Shown: in pieces, positions 1-9,974 of the stretch
Numbering within the stretch: the stretch's first letter is position 1
Layout: every line of letters begins with the position of its first letter
Source: Candidatus Tisiphia endosymbiont of Nemotelus nigrinus
Lineage (GTDB): Bacteria > Pseudomonadota > Alphaproteobacteria > Rickettsiales > Rickettsiaceae
Assembly: GCF_964026475.1 (NCBI RefSeq)
Contig: NZ_OZ032151.1
Location: forward strand, 806,001 to 870,000
Direction of reading: 5' to 3'
Length of the DNA: 64,000 nucleotides
Notes under the pieces: generated by a model
Told to the model about the DNA's origin: nothing
Databases searched by the model: none
The model's input: only the letters and a program-made list of their open reading frames with translations
Made by a program: the position numbers and the translations under genes

Positions 1-511
1 CTCCTTGAAGATATTGTTCCAAATAATAGAATTTTTCAAATAATTCTATTATTTGATCTGTTATGCCATTAACAATTTCCTGATAATTACTTCCTTTTGC
101 CTCTTTAAAATTTATGTATATTACTGGATATTTCCCTTGGCGTTTTATGCTACTGGTTATATTGGCAATTTTTAAAGGCTGTAATTCTTTGTTTTCATCA
201 AAGCCTAAATCTACTACACCGCCAGTAAAGAGTTTATGGTTTACTCTCTTTTCTTGAGGTAAAGGCTTACCTCTCTCATCCACCTCTATTTCAAAGAACT
301 TCTTGATCATATCCATGTTCAAGCTCTTTCCCCAACGTCTTGGTCGAGTTATAAGTACTACACTGCCACTATCTTCAATAATCTCTTTAACCAGTAAACT
401 TTTATCAACAAAAATATCACTATTAAACAATAGACTTTTAAAATCATCGTCTCCGACTCTCATTTTAGGTATTACTATATTTTTAGATGTTAATTCGCTT
501 TCTTTATTCAT
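1..511 (-). CDS. AAA-ATPase-like protein, N-terminal part (runs off the window)
   Basis: Open reading frame on the minus strand starting at an ATG at 511 and continuing past the left edge; 170 codons are visible. Near residues 30-70 it has the segment VDKSLLVKEII followed by a compact P-loop-like motif TRPRRWGKSLNMDM, which is the signature of the AAA-ATPase-like family (PF09820). In full-length members this domain is followed by a C-terminal PD-(D/E)XK nuclease-like domain. Such genes are common, multicopy and often broken in Rickettsiales genomes and near RAGEs. Their function is unknown; an ATPase/nuclease role in defence or mobile-element biology is inference. The upstream ribosome site is weak (GGAA about 7 bases before the ATG). 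Confidence 0.8.
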   Translation of the reverse strand, partial: MNKESELTSKNIVIPKMRVGDDDFKSLLFNSDIFVDKSLLVKEIIEDSGSVVLITRPRRWGKSLNMDMIKKFFEIEVDERGKPLPQEKRVNHKLFTGGVVDLGFDENKELQPLKIANITSSIKRQGKYPVIYINFKEAKGSNYQEIVNGITDQIIELFEKFYYLEQYLQG

Positions 512-673
512 TATATTATTCCAAATAGTTTCATTCTATGAGATTTAGGATTTTCAACAATCTCTTGCTACTCAAGATCAAACAATATTAATTTAAGCTA
601 ATGGTGTAAACACAAGAGTGTTAAGCTTCACAGTTCAGCTCTCAACGATTAGTGACAGCAATGCTTATCTTGT

Positions 674-1776
674 TCAAGGACTAGGTAAATCCTGATTTGT
701 TTTAGATAAATCAATATCAGCAAGCAGAGTTACATTTATATCATCCATATTTATACTAGTGCTAATAGCACTGGTAGTCAATAACTCATTAGCAAGTAAG
801 GACGTATTGATGAATGGAACATGATCAAGATCAGATACAGCAGCAGCTAATTTTTCTACTTCTTTTATCCAATATAAAGTATTATCAATATCTGGATTAG
901 GTTTGTCATTGCATAGACTTCTCTGAATTTCTAAGCTTTCTTTTAGATGTTTACTTGCTTCCTCGTTGTGTCCTATGACACGCAGAGCGTTAGCTAAATT
1001 ATTTAATGATATAGCAATATCTGAATGAATTAGATTTTTATTGTATAGTGTTCGTTTCATTTCTAGGCTTTGCGTGTGGTATTCAATTGCTATCTCATAT
1101 TTTTTGTCATCATAATAAAGATTACCTAAGTTATTTAAAGTCTTAGCAATATCTAGATGAGATGAGTTGTTGTATACAACACGTTGCATGCTTAAACTCT
1201 TATCAAAGTATTCAATAGCCTTAGGATAATTTTTTTTGAGTTTATAAATTATACCTAAAGCATTAAAAGATGCTGCAATATCTAGATGACGTTCCTCATG
1301 ATATATACAGTTCCGCATATTCAGGCTTATAGTGTGATACTCTATAGCCTTATCATACTCTCTACAAGCTTGAAACAGTTCTCCTAAACCATAGAAACTC
1401 ATAGCAATGTGAGGATGAAACTTATCATTGTAGAGACTTTTCCTAATTTCTAGACTTTTTTCGAGGTATTGAATCGCATTACCTTTATACCCTTGAACTA
1501 AATTAACCATACCCAAATTATAGTAAGTCATTGCAATATTTGAATTAGATTTATTGTATATACTATTCAAGCTATCTTTGAGGTATTCCACCGCCTTATC
1601 ATATTGTCCATTAGCTGCATATACTATACCTAAGTTAAGTAAAGATAAGGGAGTATTCAGTTTATCTATAGTTCTACAATGTTCGAACTGTTTTATAGCT
1701 TTTGGTACATCCCCAAAACTGTTATAGATAATTCCTAAAATATGATTTATTTGAAAATTATTTTGATTTTCTGTTT
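674..1776 (-). pseudogene. TPR protein, C-terminal part of a gene split by a group II intron
   Basis: Minus-strand frame open from the intron edge at 1776 to a stop at 674. It encodes about seven tetratricopeptide repeats of the 42-residue kinesin-light-chain type, with recurring cores such as IAxSxxxLGxxY, YxKAIEYxxxSL and a spacer YN(D/N)xxHxDIA. The first in-frame ATG is at 1591, but the TPR pattern runs upstream of it to the intron. Removing the intron exactly at 1777/4099 joins this part in frame to the piece at 4100-4215 (ALNSYL | KTENQNNF). TPR arrays mediate protein-protein contacts, and in Rickettsiales such proteins are often suspected effectors; that role is inference. The tail after residue 250 of the ATG-started part is not TPR. 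Confidence 0.8.
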
Positions 1777-4099
1777 GTGCGACCCGAAAGTTTTATTTTT
1801 CGATAGGGAAATAGGACTAGTCGTGGTTATTGTGATGGTTAAATTCCATCTCCCCTATCATCGGGGTAAAAGTATATTCCACATTTCAAAGATTTGGCAA
1901 TCTTTGTGATGCAAGCATGGAATAAAAGGGAGTAACTTTAAACTCAATAGAGAATTCTCCCAAACATAGTTGAATATGGTTACGCAAGAAACCTGTGTCT
2001 GAACTGTCGTAAGGTCGGAACATGCGAAAAGAGTTGATACGCATGAACCAAAAGGTACGAGACGTAATGGGTGATGAGGAGTGAATAGACCTCAATCAGA
2101 TGTTCCCAGTCTCCGGCGGAAAGCAGGAACCTAAGTTCAACGTGAAACGATAATCATGGAACGGGGTAACCACTACGGATACTCTCAAAATTAATGAGTA
2201 AGTAGCCAACTATATGTTCTGTAGTGGAAGGATTGCCTCAGAAGCTAATGCCTATAGTAATGTTTAGGATATGCCGACGGAGACACGGTAATTTAGAAGA
2301 TAAAGTTGTGAATAGTAGTGTACAAGTTATGAACCAATCATCGATTAGGTATAAATGGAATGATATCTCTTGGCACAAGCTTGAGAGAAATACATTTAAG
2401 CTACAAAAACGAATTTATCAAGCTTCTCAAGACGGTGATATTAAACGTATGCGTCGTCTACAAAAGTTATTGCTAAACTCAAATAGTGCAAAATTTTTAT
2501 CTGTCAGAAAGGTAACTCAAGACAACCGGGGTAAGAAGACGGCTGGTATTGATGGAGTGAAAAGTCTTAATCAAAGTCAAAGGCTTTATTTAGCTGAAGG
2601 GATAAACTTGCGTAAGAAGGCTAAGCCCGTAAGGCGTATAATGATTCCTAAATCTAGAAGTTCTGAAATGCGTCCTTTGGGAATACCTACCATAGAAGAC
2701 AGAGCAAAACAAGCATTAGTCAAAATGGTTATAGAACCTGAATGAGAGGATAAATTTGAGCCAAACAGTTATGGTTTTAGACCAGGAAGATCTTGTCATG
2801 ATGTTTATGGAGCTATATTTGGAGCATTAAAGCGAAAAATGGCATATGTATTAGATGCTGATATTTCTGGGTGCTTTGATAATATTGACCACAAAGCATT
2901 ATTAGAGAAACTCAATACCATACCTATGATAAGACGTAATATCAGAGGCTGGTTAAAAGCTGGTATAATGGAAAATAATACATTTTATAAAAGTGATAAA
3001 GGAACTCCGCAAGGAGGGGTAATTTCACCGTTGCTTGCAAATGTAGCCTTGCATGGTTTGGAATACGAAACCAAGCAGGCATTATCTAAAGACCTCTTTC
3101 AGTATATGAAAGGAAAACGTGGTAAAGCTTCTGTTATGCTATCTCAAGCAGCTATGAGTATTATTCGTTATGCAGATGATTTTGTAATTATACATGAGAG
3201 TAAAGAGATTATTCTCAAAGCAAAATCATTTGTAGAAAAATGGTTGAGTAATATAGGGTTAGAGCTTAAAGAGTCAAAGACTCACATATCCCATACTTTC
3301 AAAACTATCGAGGGAATAACACCAGGCTTTGATTTTCTGGGCTATACGATAAGGCAATTTACAGTTAATTGTAACAAACAAGGTTATAAATTACTTATTA
3401 AACCAAGTCATAAATCACAAAAAAATCACAGACGAGTAATTCGAGAAAAATTGAGAGCAATGAGAGGAGAAACTCAAGCAACAGTTATTAGTTGTTTGAA
3501 TCCAATTATTAAGGGATGGTGTCGCTACTATATACCTGCAGTATCACGAAAAGTTTTTGAACGACAAAGCCATCTTACATATTGCAAACTATGGAAGTGG
3601 GCATTATGGAAACATCCGCACAAAGGAAAAGGTTGGGTTAGAAAGAAATATTTTCGAAAGCATGGTAATGATAAGTGGCGGTTTATGACTCACAAGAACG
3701 AGATTTTAGTTCGACATAGCGATTTCCATATAAAACGACATGTGAAAGTTATAGGTACAAAATCTCCATATGATGGAAATTTTGTATACTGGGCAACACG
3801 CTTGGGTCGTTCTCTAAATGTGCCACAAAGGGTAGCACAACTTTTGAAAATACAACATGGCAAATGTGAACAATGTCAATTCTGCTTTAAGGATACTGAT
3901 CATATGGAAGTACACCATAAAGATCAAAATAGACATCACAATAATATTGACAATTTAGTGCTATTACACGGCTATTGTCATGATCATGTTCATAAAATGA
4001 GAAGTATGTATGACAAACACTGAATTACTGAGGAGCCGTATGATGGGAAACTATCAAGTACGGTTTTGGAGTCAAGTAGGAAGGGGTGACCTTTCCTAC
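1777..4099 (+). mobile_element. Group II intron 1, with maturase ORF, inserted antisense in the TPR gene
   Basis: Starts with the group II 5' consensus GTGCGACC at 1777. It carries a reverse transcriptase/maturase ORF in domain IV and ends with a domain V hairpin (about 4031-4066, GAGCCGTATGATGGGAAACT... pairing with AGTACGGTTT) and a domain VI stem of about 10 bp ending at CCTAC, 4099. The boundaries are supported by the host gene: excising exactly 1777-4099 restores a continuous TPR reading frame. The intron lies on the strand opposite to the host gene, so it cannot be spliced from the host mRNA and the insertion is disruptive. Confidence 0.85.
2224..4023 (+). pseudogene. ltrA: Group II intron reverse transcriptase/maturase with HNH endonuclease, one in-frame stop
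   Basis: Intron-encoded protein of about 600 codons: RT domains with the catalytic IRYADDFVII motif (about 3166-3190), a maturase (X) domain (LNPIIKGWCRYY), and a C-terminal HNH endonuclease with paired Cys (CEQCQFC) and HHKDQNRHHNN...HDH. It would drive intron splicing, target nicking and reverse transcription. A single TGA at 2743-2745 interrupts the otherwise continuous frame at a position where the motif EPxWEDKFEPNSYGFRPGRS expects Trp, splitting it into pieces at 2224-2745 and 2839-4023. The most natural start may be the internal ATG near 2329 (MNQSSIRYKW). One point mutation (TGG to TGA) explains the break; recoding is not supported elsewhere in the window. Confidence 0.85.
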
Positions 4100-5789
4100 T
4101 TAGGTAACTATTTAAGGCTTGTTCTAAATTGTTTTGAGCTTCCGTATATTGTGCTAATCTATAATGAATAAGACCTTTATTAATAGAATTATCTACATAA
4201 AATTCAGTGTCCTGAAAAAACTTTTTTTGCTGGCATTATCTGATTTACAAAATTCTTCTAATTTCTCATATAAATGTAATGCAGTATAAAAATATTGAAA
4301 CAACCCACCTTGTTCTCCTAAATCCCCTTCAGATAAATGGAATATCTGTTTAGCTTGTTCTTTAAGTTCAGATTCAGTTTCAGCGGGTATGACAAATATC
4401 GACATATCCTCCTTCTGTGTTTTATAGTGAGAATAAGTCTTTAATCTGAGGGTAGTGGCAAAAGTTATAGCATTTTTTAGATTAAGTGCTGCTTCTCGGC
4501 TGATTATTTCTTGCTCTGCTAATTTATCTACTGTATTCCAAGCACTATTTCCTTCAATACCATAATACAGACCAAGATTATATACCATACGATCAGGTAA
4601 CCGGTATATCTCCTGCTTAACGTCAAATAATCTGCCTCCAGCCTCAGATAAGTTAGGTTTTAATTTGTCTAGATCACCTTTAAACAAAATTTCTTTAGGT
4701 TTTAGATCAGATAATGGCTGAAGATAGCTAATTTCCACCGCTCCTTCTTCTAGTAGCTTAACGGCTCTTATCTCACAGTTTAATCTGCCTTGTGAGTCAT
4801 CTTTGTTTTTATCGTGCAGAAACTCTGTAACTTTACCTTTATAAGTTTCCACAAGTTTCTCATCTCCATACACATAACAAACATTTTCTAGTATATATGG
4901 TAGGTTCTTATCTATATTACTAGCTTTATCTCCCTCATTACGCACATAATGGAGCATCCAATCTACAGTTTTTATTAACTCATATGGTTTGTCACCTCCT
5001 ATTCTTCCAAGTGGTGTTTTTCCTCCTAGATCAAAGTTAACCGCTACGTGTACTAGATGACTCATATCTAAACCATATTTACTGGTAGGAATAATGCTCT
5101 CCCCTAGATTGATCATCTTAAAATTTACTAAGTGGCTTAGATTCTTAAAATACTCCCTTACCTTTGGATATGAACTGTGTTTATAATCTTCATTCTCGGT
5201 AAGAATAGCAAACTCCAAGTCTGAATATGGCGTCATTTGCTTTAATGCCATAGAACCAAGTCCTACTAATGCGTATTTACATGGTGCTGCTATAGGCATT
5301 TGTTGTTCGCTATCATTATACAATTTAGCCAAAAATTTTTTCATTTCAGTAGCTGTATATTCAAACAATTCTCTTGCAGTGTTTATATATAACTCCTGAT
5401 ATTTTTGTTTCTCTTCTTGACTACCAATCTTTGCCTGTTGGCGGTAATCTTCTACTTCTTGTATCTTTTGATCAGTTTTATCTCTTAGTTCTAATAATAG
5501 CTGTTTATTTCTAGCTGCTTCCTCTTGAACAACCAGCATTTTTTCTTGATCTCCACCAACTGACAAGAATATCAGCTGCTGTAGGTTGCTTAATTCCTGA
5601 TATGGATCTATTAAATGTTGTTTTTTAAATTCACTTTTATCCTCTGTACTTATTAATTTCTCGTCTAGCTTTTCATTCAGTATAGTAATGACATGTTGGT
5701 AAAATACTGCAGCCTCGGTATAATATTTCACCTCCCCACTTAACTTGCCTAGCTCGGTGGTTAAATAACCAAGATCATTTAAGATTATT
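4100..5789 (-). pseudogene. Nucleotidyltransferase (DUF294-like)/TPR protein, N-terminal part; 5' end lost to IS110, frameshifted
   Basis: Main frame 5815-4193 (540 aa, first ATG inside the IS110 end). Around residues 175-205 it has a polymerase-beta-type nucleotidyltransferase motif (GLGSMALKQMTPYSDLEFAI: GS followed by DxE), as in DUF294 and PII-uridylyltransferase N-terminal domains. Before it is a coiled coil, after it an alpha-helical region. The main frame stops at 4193, but a different frame continues the TPR-type sequence from about 4215 to the intron at 4100 (KFFQDTEFY...YTEAQNNLEQALNSYL). The switch is at a coding-strand run of seven A, consistent with loss of one A. The real 5' end was replaced by the right end of IS110. 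Together with 674-1776 this was one large NTase-TPR protein; its role is unknown. Confidence 0.75.
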
Positions 5790-5804
5790 ACTTCCAACAA
5801 ACTG

Positions 5805-7151
5805 CTATATAACATATTGATTTTCAGTATTTTCTGCTGTTAAAATAAATCCTAATTCTTTTGCACGTTTTTCAAGAGACTGTACTAATTTGTTCTTGTA
5901 TTTTTGTTCATAATTGCTCATACCTTGCTCAACATATACTTGTCCAAATTTCAACAACCTATAAAATAAGCAAGCTATTTTCCTAGCAGTTGCTGTGATA
6001 GCTTTTGGAGTTCCTTTACTGATTTTTATTCTACGCATAAATGATCCAATAGCGGTTTTGGTTTTACCTGCTGCGGCAGCTGCAATTCTGAAAGCAGTGG
6101 AAGCTCTGTTGATTACTTTTCGAGTCCTAGTACTAAAGACTTTCTCTCCTGTTATTTTATTAGCAGGGCTTAAACCCAACCATGAAGCAAAGTGATTTTC
6201 TGACTTCCATTGCGACATATCTGTACCGACTTCAGATATAATTGTTTGGATAGTTAGTACATTAAGTCCTGGTATTGTACTAAAGTCAAGACCTGTCATG
6301 TTATAGAGTTCCTGCTTAAGATTAAATTTAGGCCTGTTGCTACCGGTTCTTTTTGAGTCATCTTTTATTACTTCATTCCCTTTGGGTTCAAAATCTTTAT
6401 AATGCCCTTCTATTTCAATATCAATCTCTTCAATTTTTTTTAGATAACCCATGTATAATTCAAACTCCTGCTTCAACACAAAGATATGTTCCTTGCGATA
6501 ATCACCTTGAAGTGACTTAATTATAGTTTCTTCACTACTTTTGATTCGGTAATCTCTAAATTTTGCCAATTTTACTGGATCACGTTCACCACCTATAATC
6601 GCTCTGATGATTGCCATACCTGTTGTGCCTGTGATGTCGGTAATTACATTACGTAGTTGCACATTCATCTCTGTTAAAGCTTTTTGTATACGAAATACAT
6701 GCGTTGTAGAGTTTTTGATCAGACGCTCTCTTTGACGTATATAACTTCTTAGTACACAAACACTATCTTCAGGTCTGAATGATGACTGTAATAAACCACA
6801 ACTATGTAATTTTTGTAGCCATTGGGCGTCTTGTACATCACTTTTGCGTCCAGGGACATTTTTAACATGTTTAGCATTGACCAGATATACTTTAAAACCT
6901 CTTTGTTCGAGTATTTGGTATACTGGTATCCAATATACGCTGGTTGATTCCATGGCAATAGTTTTAATACCACATTTTTTTAGCCAATCAGCAATCTTAT
7001 GCAAGTCATCAGTAAAACTCCCGAATCTTCTTACATATTCTTTGTCCCGATCTTGTGGAACACAAACATAATGTGATTTTGATCCTATATCAATTCCAGC
7101 AGCATCAGGATTGATAATTTGTAATGTATTGGTATTATTATCGTTGTTCAT
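5805..7151 (-). CDS. IS110 family transposase (type B, copy 1)
   Basis: Full-length 448-aa DEDD recombinase. The N-terminal RuvC-like domain shows NPDAAGIDIGSKSHYV (first Asp), IAMESTSVYWIPVY (Glu) and DVQDAQWLQKL (Asp pair). The C-terminal transposase_20/IS116 domain shows TIPGLNVLTIQTIISEVG and WLGLSPANKITGEKV. It differs at only a few residues from the copy at 35375-36721 (for example MSNYEQ against ISNYEQ, ending YVI against YVM), so both are recent. IS110 enzymes act with an element-encoded bridge RNA that pairs with donor and target DNA. Start: ATG preceded by an AGGAGG site at about 7157. Confidence 0.95.
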   Translation of the reverse strand: MNNDNNTNTLQIINPDAAGIDIGSKSHYVCVPQDRDKEYVRRFGSFTDDLHKIADWLKKCGIKTIAMESTSVYWIPVYQILEQRGFKVYLVNAKHVKNVPGRKSDVQDAQWLQKLHSCGLLQSSFRPEDSVCVLRSYIRQRERLIKNSTTHVFRIQKALTEMNVQLRNVITDITGTTGMAIIRAIIGGERDPVKLAKFRDYRIKSSEETIIKSLQGDYRKEHIFVLKQEFELYMGYLKKIEEIDIEIEGHYKDFEPKGNEVIKDDSKRTGSNRPKFNLKQELYNMTGLDFSTIPGLNVLTIQTIISEVGTDMSQWKSENHFASWLGLSPANKITGEKVFSTRTRKVINRASTAFRIAAAAAGKTKTAIGSFMRRIKISKGTPKAITATARKIACLFYRLLKFGQVYVEQGMSNYEQKYKNKLVQSLEKRAKELGFILTAENTENQYVI

Positions 7152-7402
7152 AATAAATCCTCCTTATAGTATAGTTGCACATTAATCTTAACATGAACCT
7201 GCTACAAGTCAGAGGGATTTAAAAAATTATACTCTTCCAAACGAGGTATCAATGTCTGATCCATCAATGTACAAAACACCATCCTCCAAAGTCACGCTCC
7301 TAATCGGTTACAGAAAACACCATTGAACTTATCGACCATAACTCTTGTACAGATCCGATTCTAATTTTAAGGTATTGCGTCAGTTTATTCCATTATAAAC
7401 TC
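7152..7402 (-). ncRNA. Putative bridge RNA region of IS110 type B, copy 1
   Basis: About 250 bp of untranslated DNA between the element end and the transposase start, nearly identical to 35125-35374. In IS110 elements a structured bridge RNA with target-binding and donor-binding loops is encoded in this position upstream of the transposase. The segment contains several near-palindromic blocks (for example around 7255-7330), compatible with a multi-stem RNA. I have not folded it; the assignment is from family knowledge plus position and conservation. Confidence 0.4.
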
Positions 7403-7453
7403 TTAACAAACTAATTCCAATGACTGCTCTATTTTAACCACACTAAACCCTAG

Positions 7454-8753
7454 TCAGGTTGCCTGTTTTTGCAGATTTTTTACCATTGTTTCTTGGTATT
7501 GTTTTTCGTACGTTTCAATTCCCTGTTCGACGTAGTCTTGACCATATTTTAATAATCGATAAAACATACATGCCAACTTCCTTGCTGTTGCTGTAATAGC
7601 TTTTGGTGTACCAGCTCTACTTTTTATCCTTCTGTAAAATCCTGCTAGTGCTGATTTACCTCTACCTAGATTAAGAGCTGCCATCCTGAAAGCCATACTT
7701 GCTTTATTTTCTACCTTTTTTGTTCTAGTATCAAATACTTTACCACCGGTAATTTTATTAGCAGGACTTAAGCCAAGCCAAGATGTAAAATGTTTCTCTG
7801 TACTCCATTTGTCCACATCTAACCCCACTTCCGATACTATCGTTTGTACACTTAGCTCACTTAACCCTGGAATTGCAGTAAAATCTACTCCTGCTGCATT
7901 ATATAGTGATTGTTGTAAATCAAACTTTGGAGCATTTTTACTTTTGCGTTGTTTATTACTATTGCTTAAATCACCACCACCACGTTTATCGAACTTTTTG
8001 TAGCATGTTTCTATTGCTTCATCACACTCACTGATTTGTTTTAGGTAAAATTCATAAATATCTAATTCTTGCTTTAATACTATAAGATGCTCTTTGCGGT
8101 AATCTCCTTCTAGTGCTTTGACTATAGTCTTTTCATCACTTTTTATACGATAGTCTCTAAATTCAGCTAATTTATTTGCATCCCTCTCACCAACTATAAT
8201 TGCTTTTATTATGTTCATTCCTGTCACACCTGTTATATCACTAATCACATGATGTAATTGGATATTCATTTCATTCAGTGCTTTCTGCATACGGTTTACA
8301 TGGGTTGCAGCATTCTTTGTTAATCTGTCTCTTTGTCTAGTAAGAGTTCTTAATTCACATATTTGATCTTGTGGACGAAATGAACCACTTAATAATCCAT
8401 AGCTATGAAGTTGTTGTAACCACTGGCAATCAGCTACATCCGTTTTACGTCTAGGTACGTTTTTCACATGCCCTAGCATTCACCAATATAACTTCAAAGC
8501 CAGTAGTCTCTAAAATCTGAAATACTGGCAACCAATATATCCCTATTGATTCCATAGCTATCGTCTTAATTCCACATTTTTTCAACCAATCTGCCATTTC
8601 TCTTAAATCACTGGTAAAAGCAGCAAATTTTCGTACATTCTTTTCATCCCTATCAGCTGGTACGCAAACGTAATGTTCTCTAGAACCAACATCAATACCC
8701 GCTGCATCAGGATTGATTACAGATAATTTTTGCTTATTATTTTTACTTGTCAT
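7454..8753 (-). pseudogene. IS110 family transposase (type A, copy 1), frameshifted
   Basis: Homologue of the intact 33750-35096 gene. Residues 1-~95 are read from 8753 (NPDAAGIDVGSREHYV, IAMESIGIYWLPVF). The frame is then lost near 8470, where one extra G in the stretch coding NARHVKN produces NARACEKRT and a stop at 8451; the remaining ~340 codons continue in another frame from about 8479 to 7454. The C terminus is also shortened: a CGA Arg codon of the intact copy is TGA here, giving the end QKQAT. The enzyme from this copy is probably inactive. Confidence 0.9.
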
Positions 8754-9045
8754 AAAAACTCCTCATTTAATTAGACCGAGCTAATATAAAGTTGGAGTAT
8801 TGAATGAAAAAATTAATCTCTTAAACGAGGTCTCTTACGTATCATAAACACATAATGCCATCAATGATATTACCAACAACTCCAAAACCATGATTCAAAA
8901 CGGGCTACTTCCGCTGCACCATTGAGATAGCCGGTCATAGCTCTCTAACCAACTCGGCTAACTTAAACTTTAACACAGAATAATCGCAAACACTATACCT
9001 TGAAGCTTATGGCTCACCACCAAAGTTTGTTTATGTTTTTACATA
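8754..9045 (-). ncRNA. Putative bridge RNA region of IS110 type A, copy 1
   Basis: About 290 bp untranslated leader upstream of the transposase start, highly similar to 33450-33749. Two short blocks differ strongly from copy 2 while their flanks are identical: one follows the shared AGCCGAGTTGGTTA (about 8895-8960) and one follows GGAAGTAGCCCG. Local divergence inside a conserved scaffold is what a reprogrammed guide loop of an IS110 bridge RNA would look like. Not folded; inference from family knowledge. Confidence 0.4.
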
Positions 9046-9049
9046 ATGC

Positions 9050-9445
9050 TTAGCATTTTGTTTGGTGCTTCAAAGTCTCTGATTCAACTTGATATAAATA
9101 ATTAGCTATAAGTTGCATCTTATCGCCATAATATGCTAATTTAAATGCGTCCTTCTTATCAGTTTTACACAAATTCACCGATTTACTAAATGAATTAAAA
9201 CTATAGGTATTGACCTTATGTATCTGTTGCTTATTATTATACAATTCTTGGCAAATCTCTGCTTCATAACCTCCAGTAGGCTCACATACTATTATCTTAA
9301 TTTCTTGCTCTTTTATTAATTTTATCAGTTCTTCATGCCCTAACTTATCATTGGAAAAACGATTATATATCGGTTTATTGTTAGACTCATATAAACATAT
9401 ATCTAACCATTTTTTACTTACATCTAGACCTATTATTTTACTCAT
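9050..9445 (-). pseudogene. IS110-family transposase, N-terminal fragment
   Basis: 131 aa beginning MSKIIGLDVSKKWLDIC with the RuvC-like Asp, then IIVCEPTGGYEAEIC (Glu) and CKTDKKDAFKLAYYG (Asp pair), the DEDD N-terminal domain of an IS110-family enzyme of a third type. The C-terminal half is missing: the frame runs into the left end of the type A IS110 at about 9069 and its last residues (KHQTKC) come from that element. It is one of several cases here of one IS inserted into another. Confidence 0.85.
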
Positions 9446-9974
9446 GATATAATCTCCTTCATCTTATTGTGCAAGGCTGCTGCTTCCAGCACCTTCTGCA
9501 ATTTGTTCAAAGCAAACTTTGTAAGAGGGTACTTATTCTGTGCACGATTATTTCAATCAAGAACCTATCAAGTCACCCTCTTACAATTACTTATATCATA
9601 ATTTAAAGATATAAGAACCTAGATACCAGCCTTTCAATCTTTGGTCTTATTTTTATAGTCGTCTTGTATTCCTGTTCATCAAGGTATCTATTTAGTACGT
9701 GGCAACCCCTTACAGGATAAGGGTTTCAAGAAGAATAATTTTACCACATAATAAAAATTCTTAACGTTAGGATATGGGATTGCAGACAAGTGTTTAATTT
9801 AGCTCTTTGACAGCGAAATCTGCGTATATCAAGAGGTTAAAAGCATGCCGTTCACCTGAACAGATACTCATCAAGACGTACCCCCCATTTTTAGCTGGAC
9901 TCCATTTATTGAACCTAAAATTATTTATGCCTTCATGCAAGCAACCTGTGTAAATGATCATCCTACATTCTGTT
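9446..9974. other. Gene-free stretch between the IS110 fragment and pyrG
   Basis: 529 bp with no supportable gene. The part next to the transposase fragment (9446 to roughly 9780) is in the position of an IS110 left end and may hold its bridge-RNA region. It includes a short hairpin AACCCCTTAC/GTAAGGGGTT-like block around 9705-9730 (CCCCTTACAGGATAAGGGG). The part from about 9795 to 9960 has higher GC than its surroundings and looks like the end of another mobile element that I cannot name. Confidence 0.3.

Larger units (their letters stand above)
5790..7402 (-). mobile_element. IS110-family element, type B, copy 1
   Basis: Boundaries come from comparing this copy with the inverted copy at 35125-36736: the shared sequence runs from the motif TTATAATGGAATAAACTG (about 7383-7402) to GTTTGTTGGAAGT (ending about 5790), outside which the two copies diverge. 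As is typical of IS110 elements there are no long terminal inverted repeats. It lies directly downstream of a type A element in the same orientation, and the same tandem order is repeated at 33.4-36.7 kb. Confidence 0.8.
7403..9069 (-). mobile_element. IS110-family element, type A, copy 1
   Basis: Shared with 33430-35099. The outer end is marked by AGCACCAAACAAAATGCT (rc of 9052-9069), found in the same position at 33430-33447. It is inserted into another IS110-family transposase gene (9050-9445), whose last codons are supplied by this end. Its inner end abuts the type B element at about 7402. Confidence 0.75.

Noticed and set aside
2743..2745. TGA at a Trp position in the intron 1 maturase, as a sign of TGA=Trp recoding
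   Set aside because: Other stops in conserved frames are TAG (recombinase 20507, IS630 15152) and TAA (13769), and intact genes such as pyrG and traC use TGG for Trp. Independent point mutations explain all.
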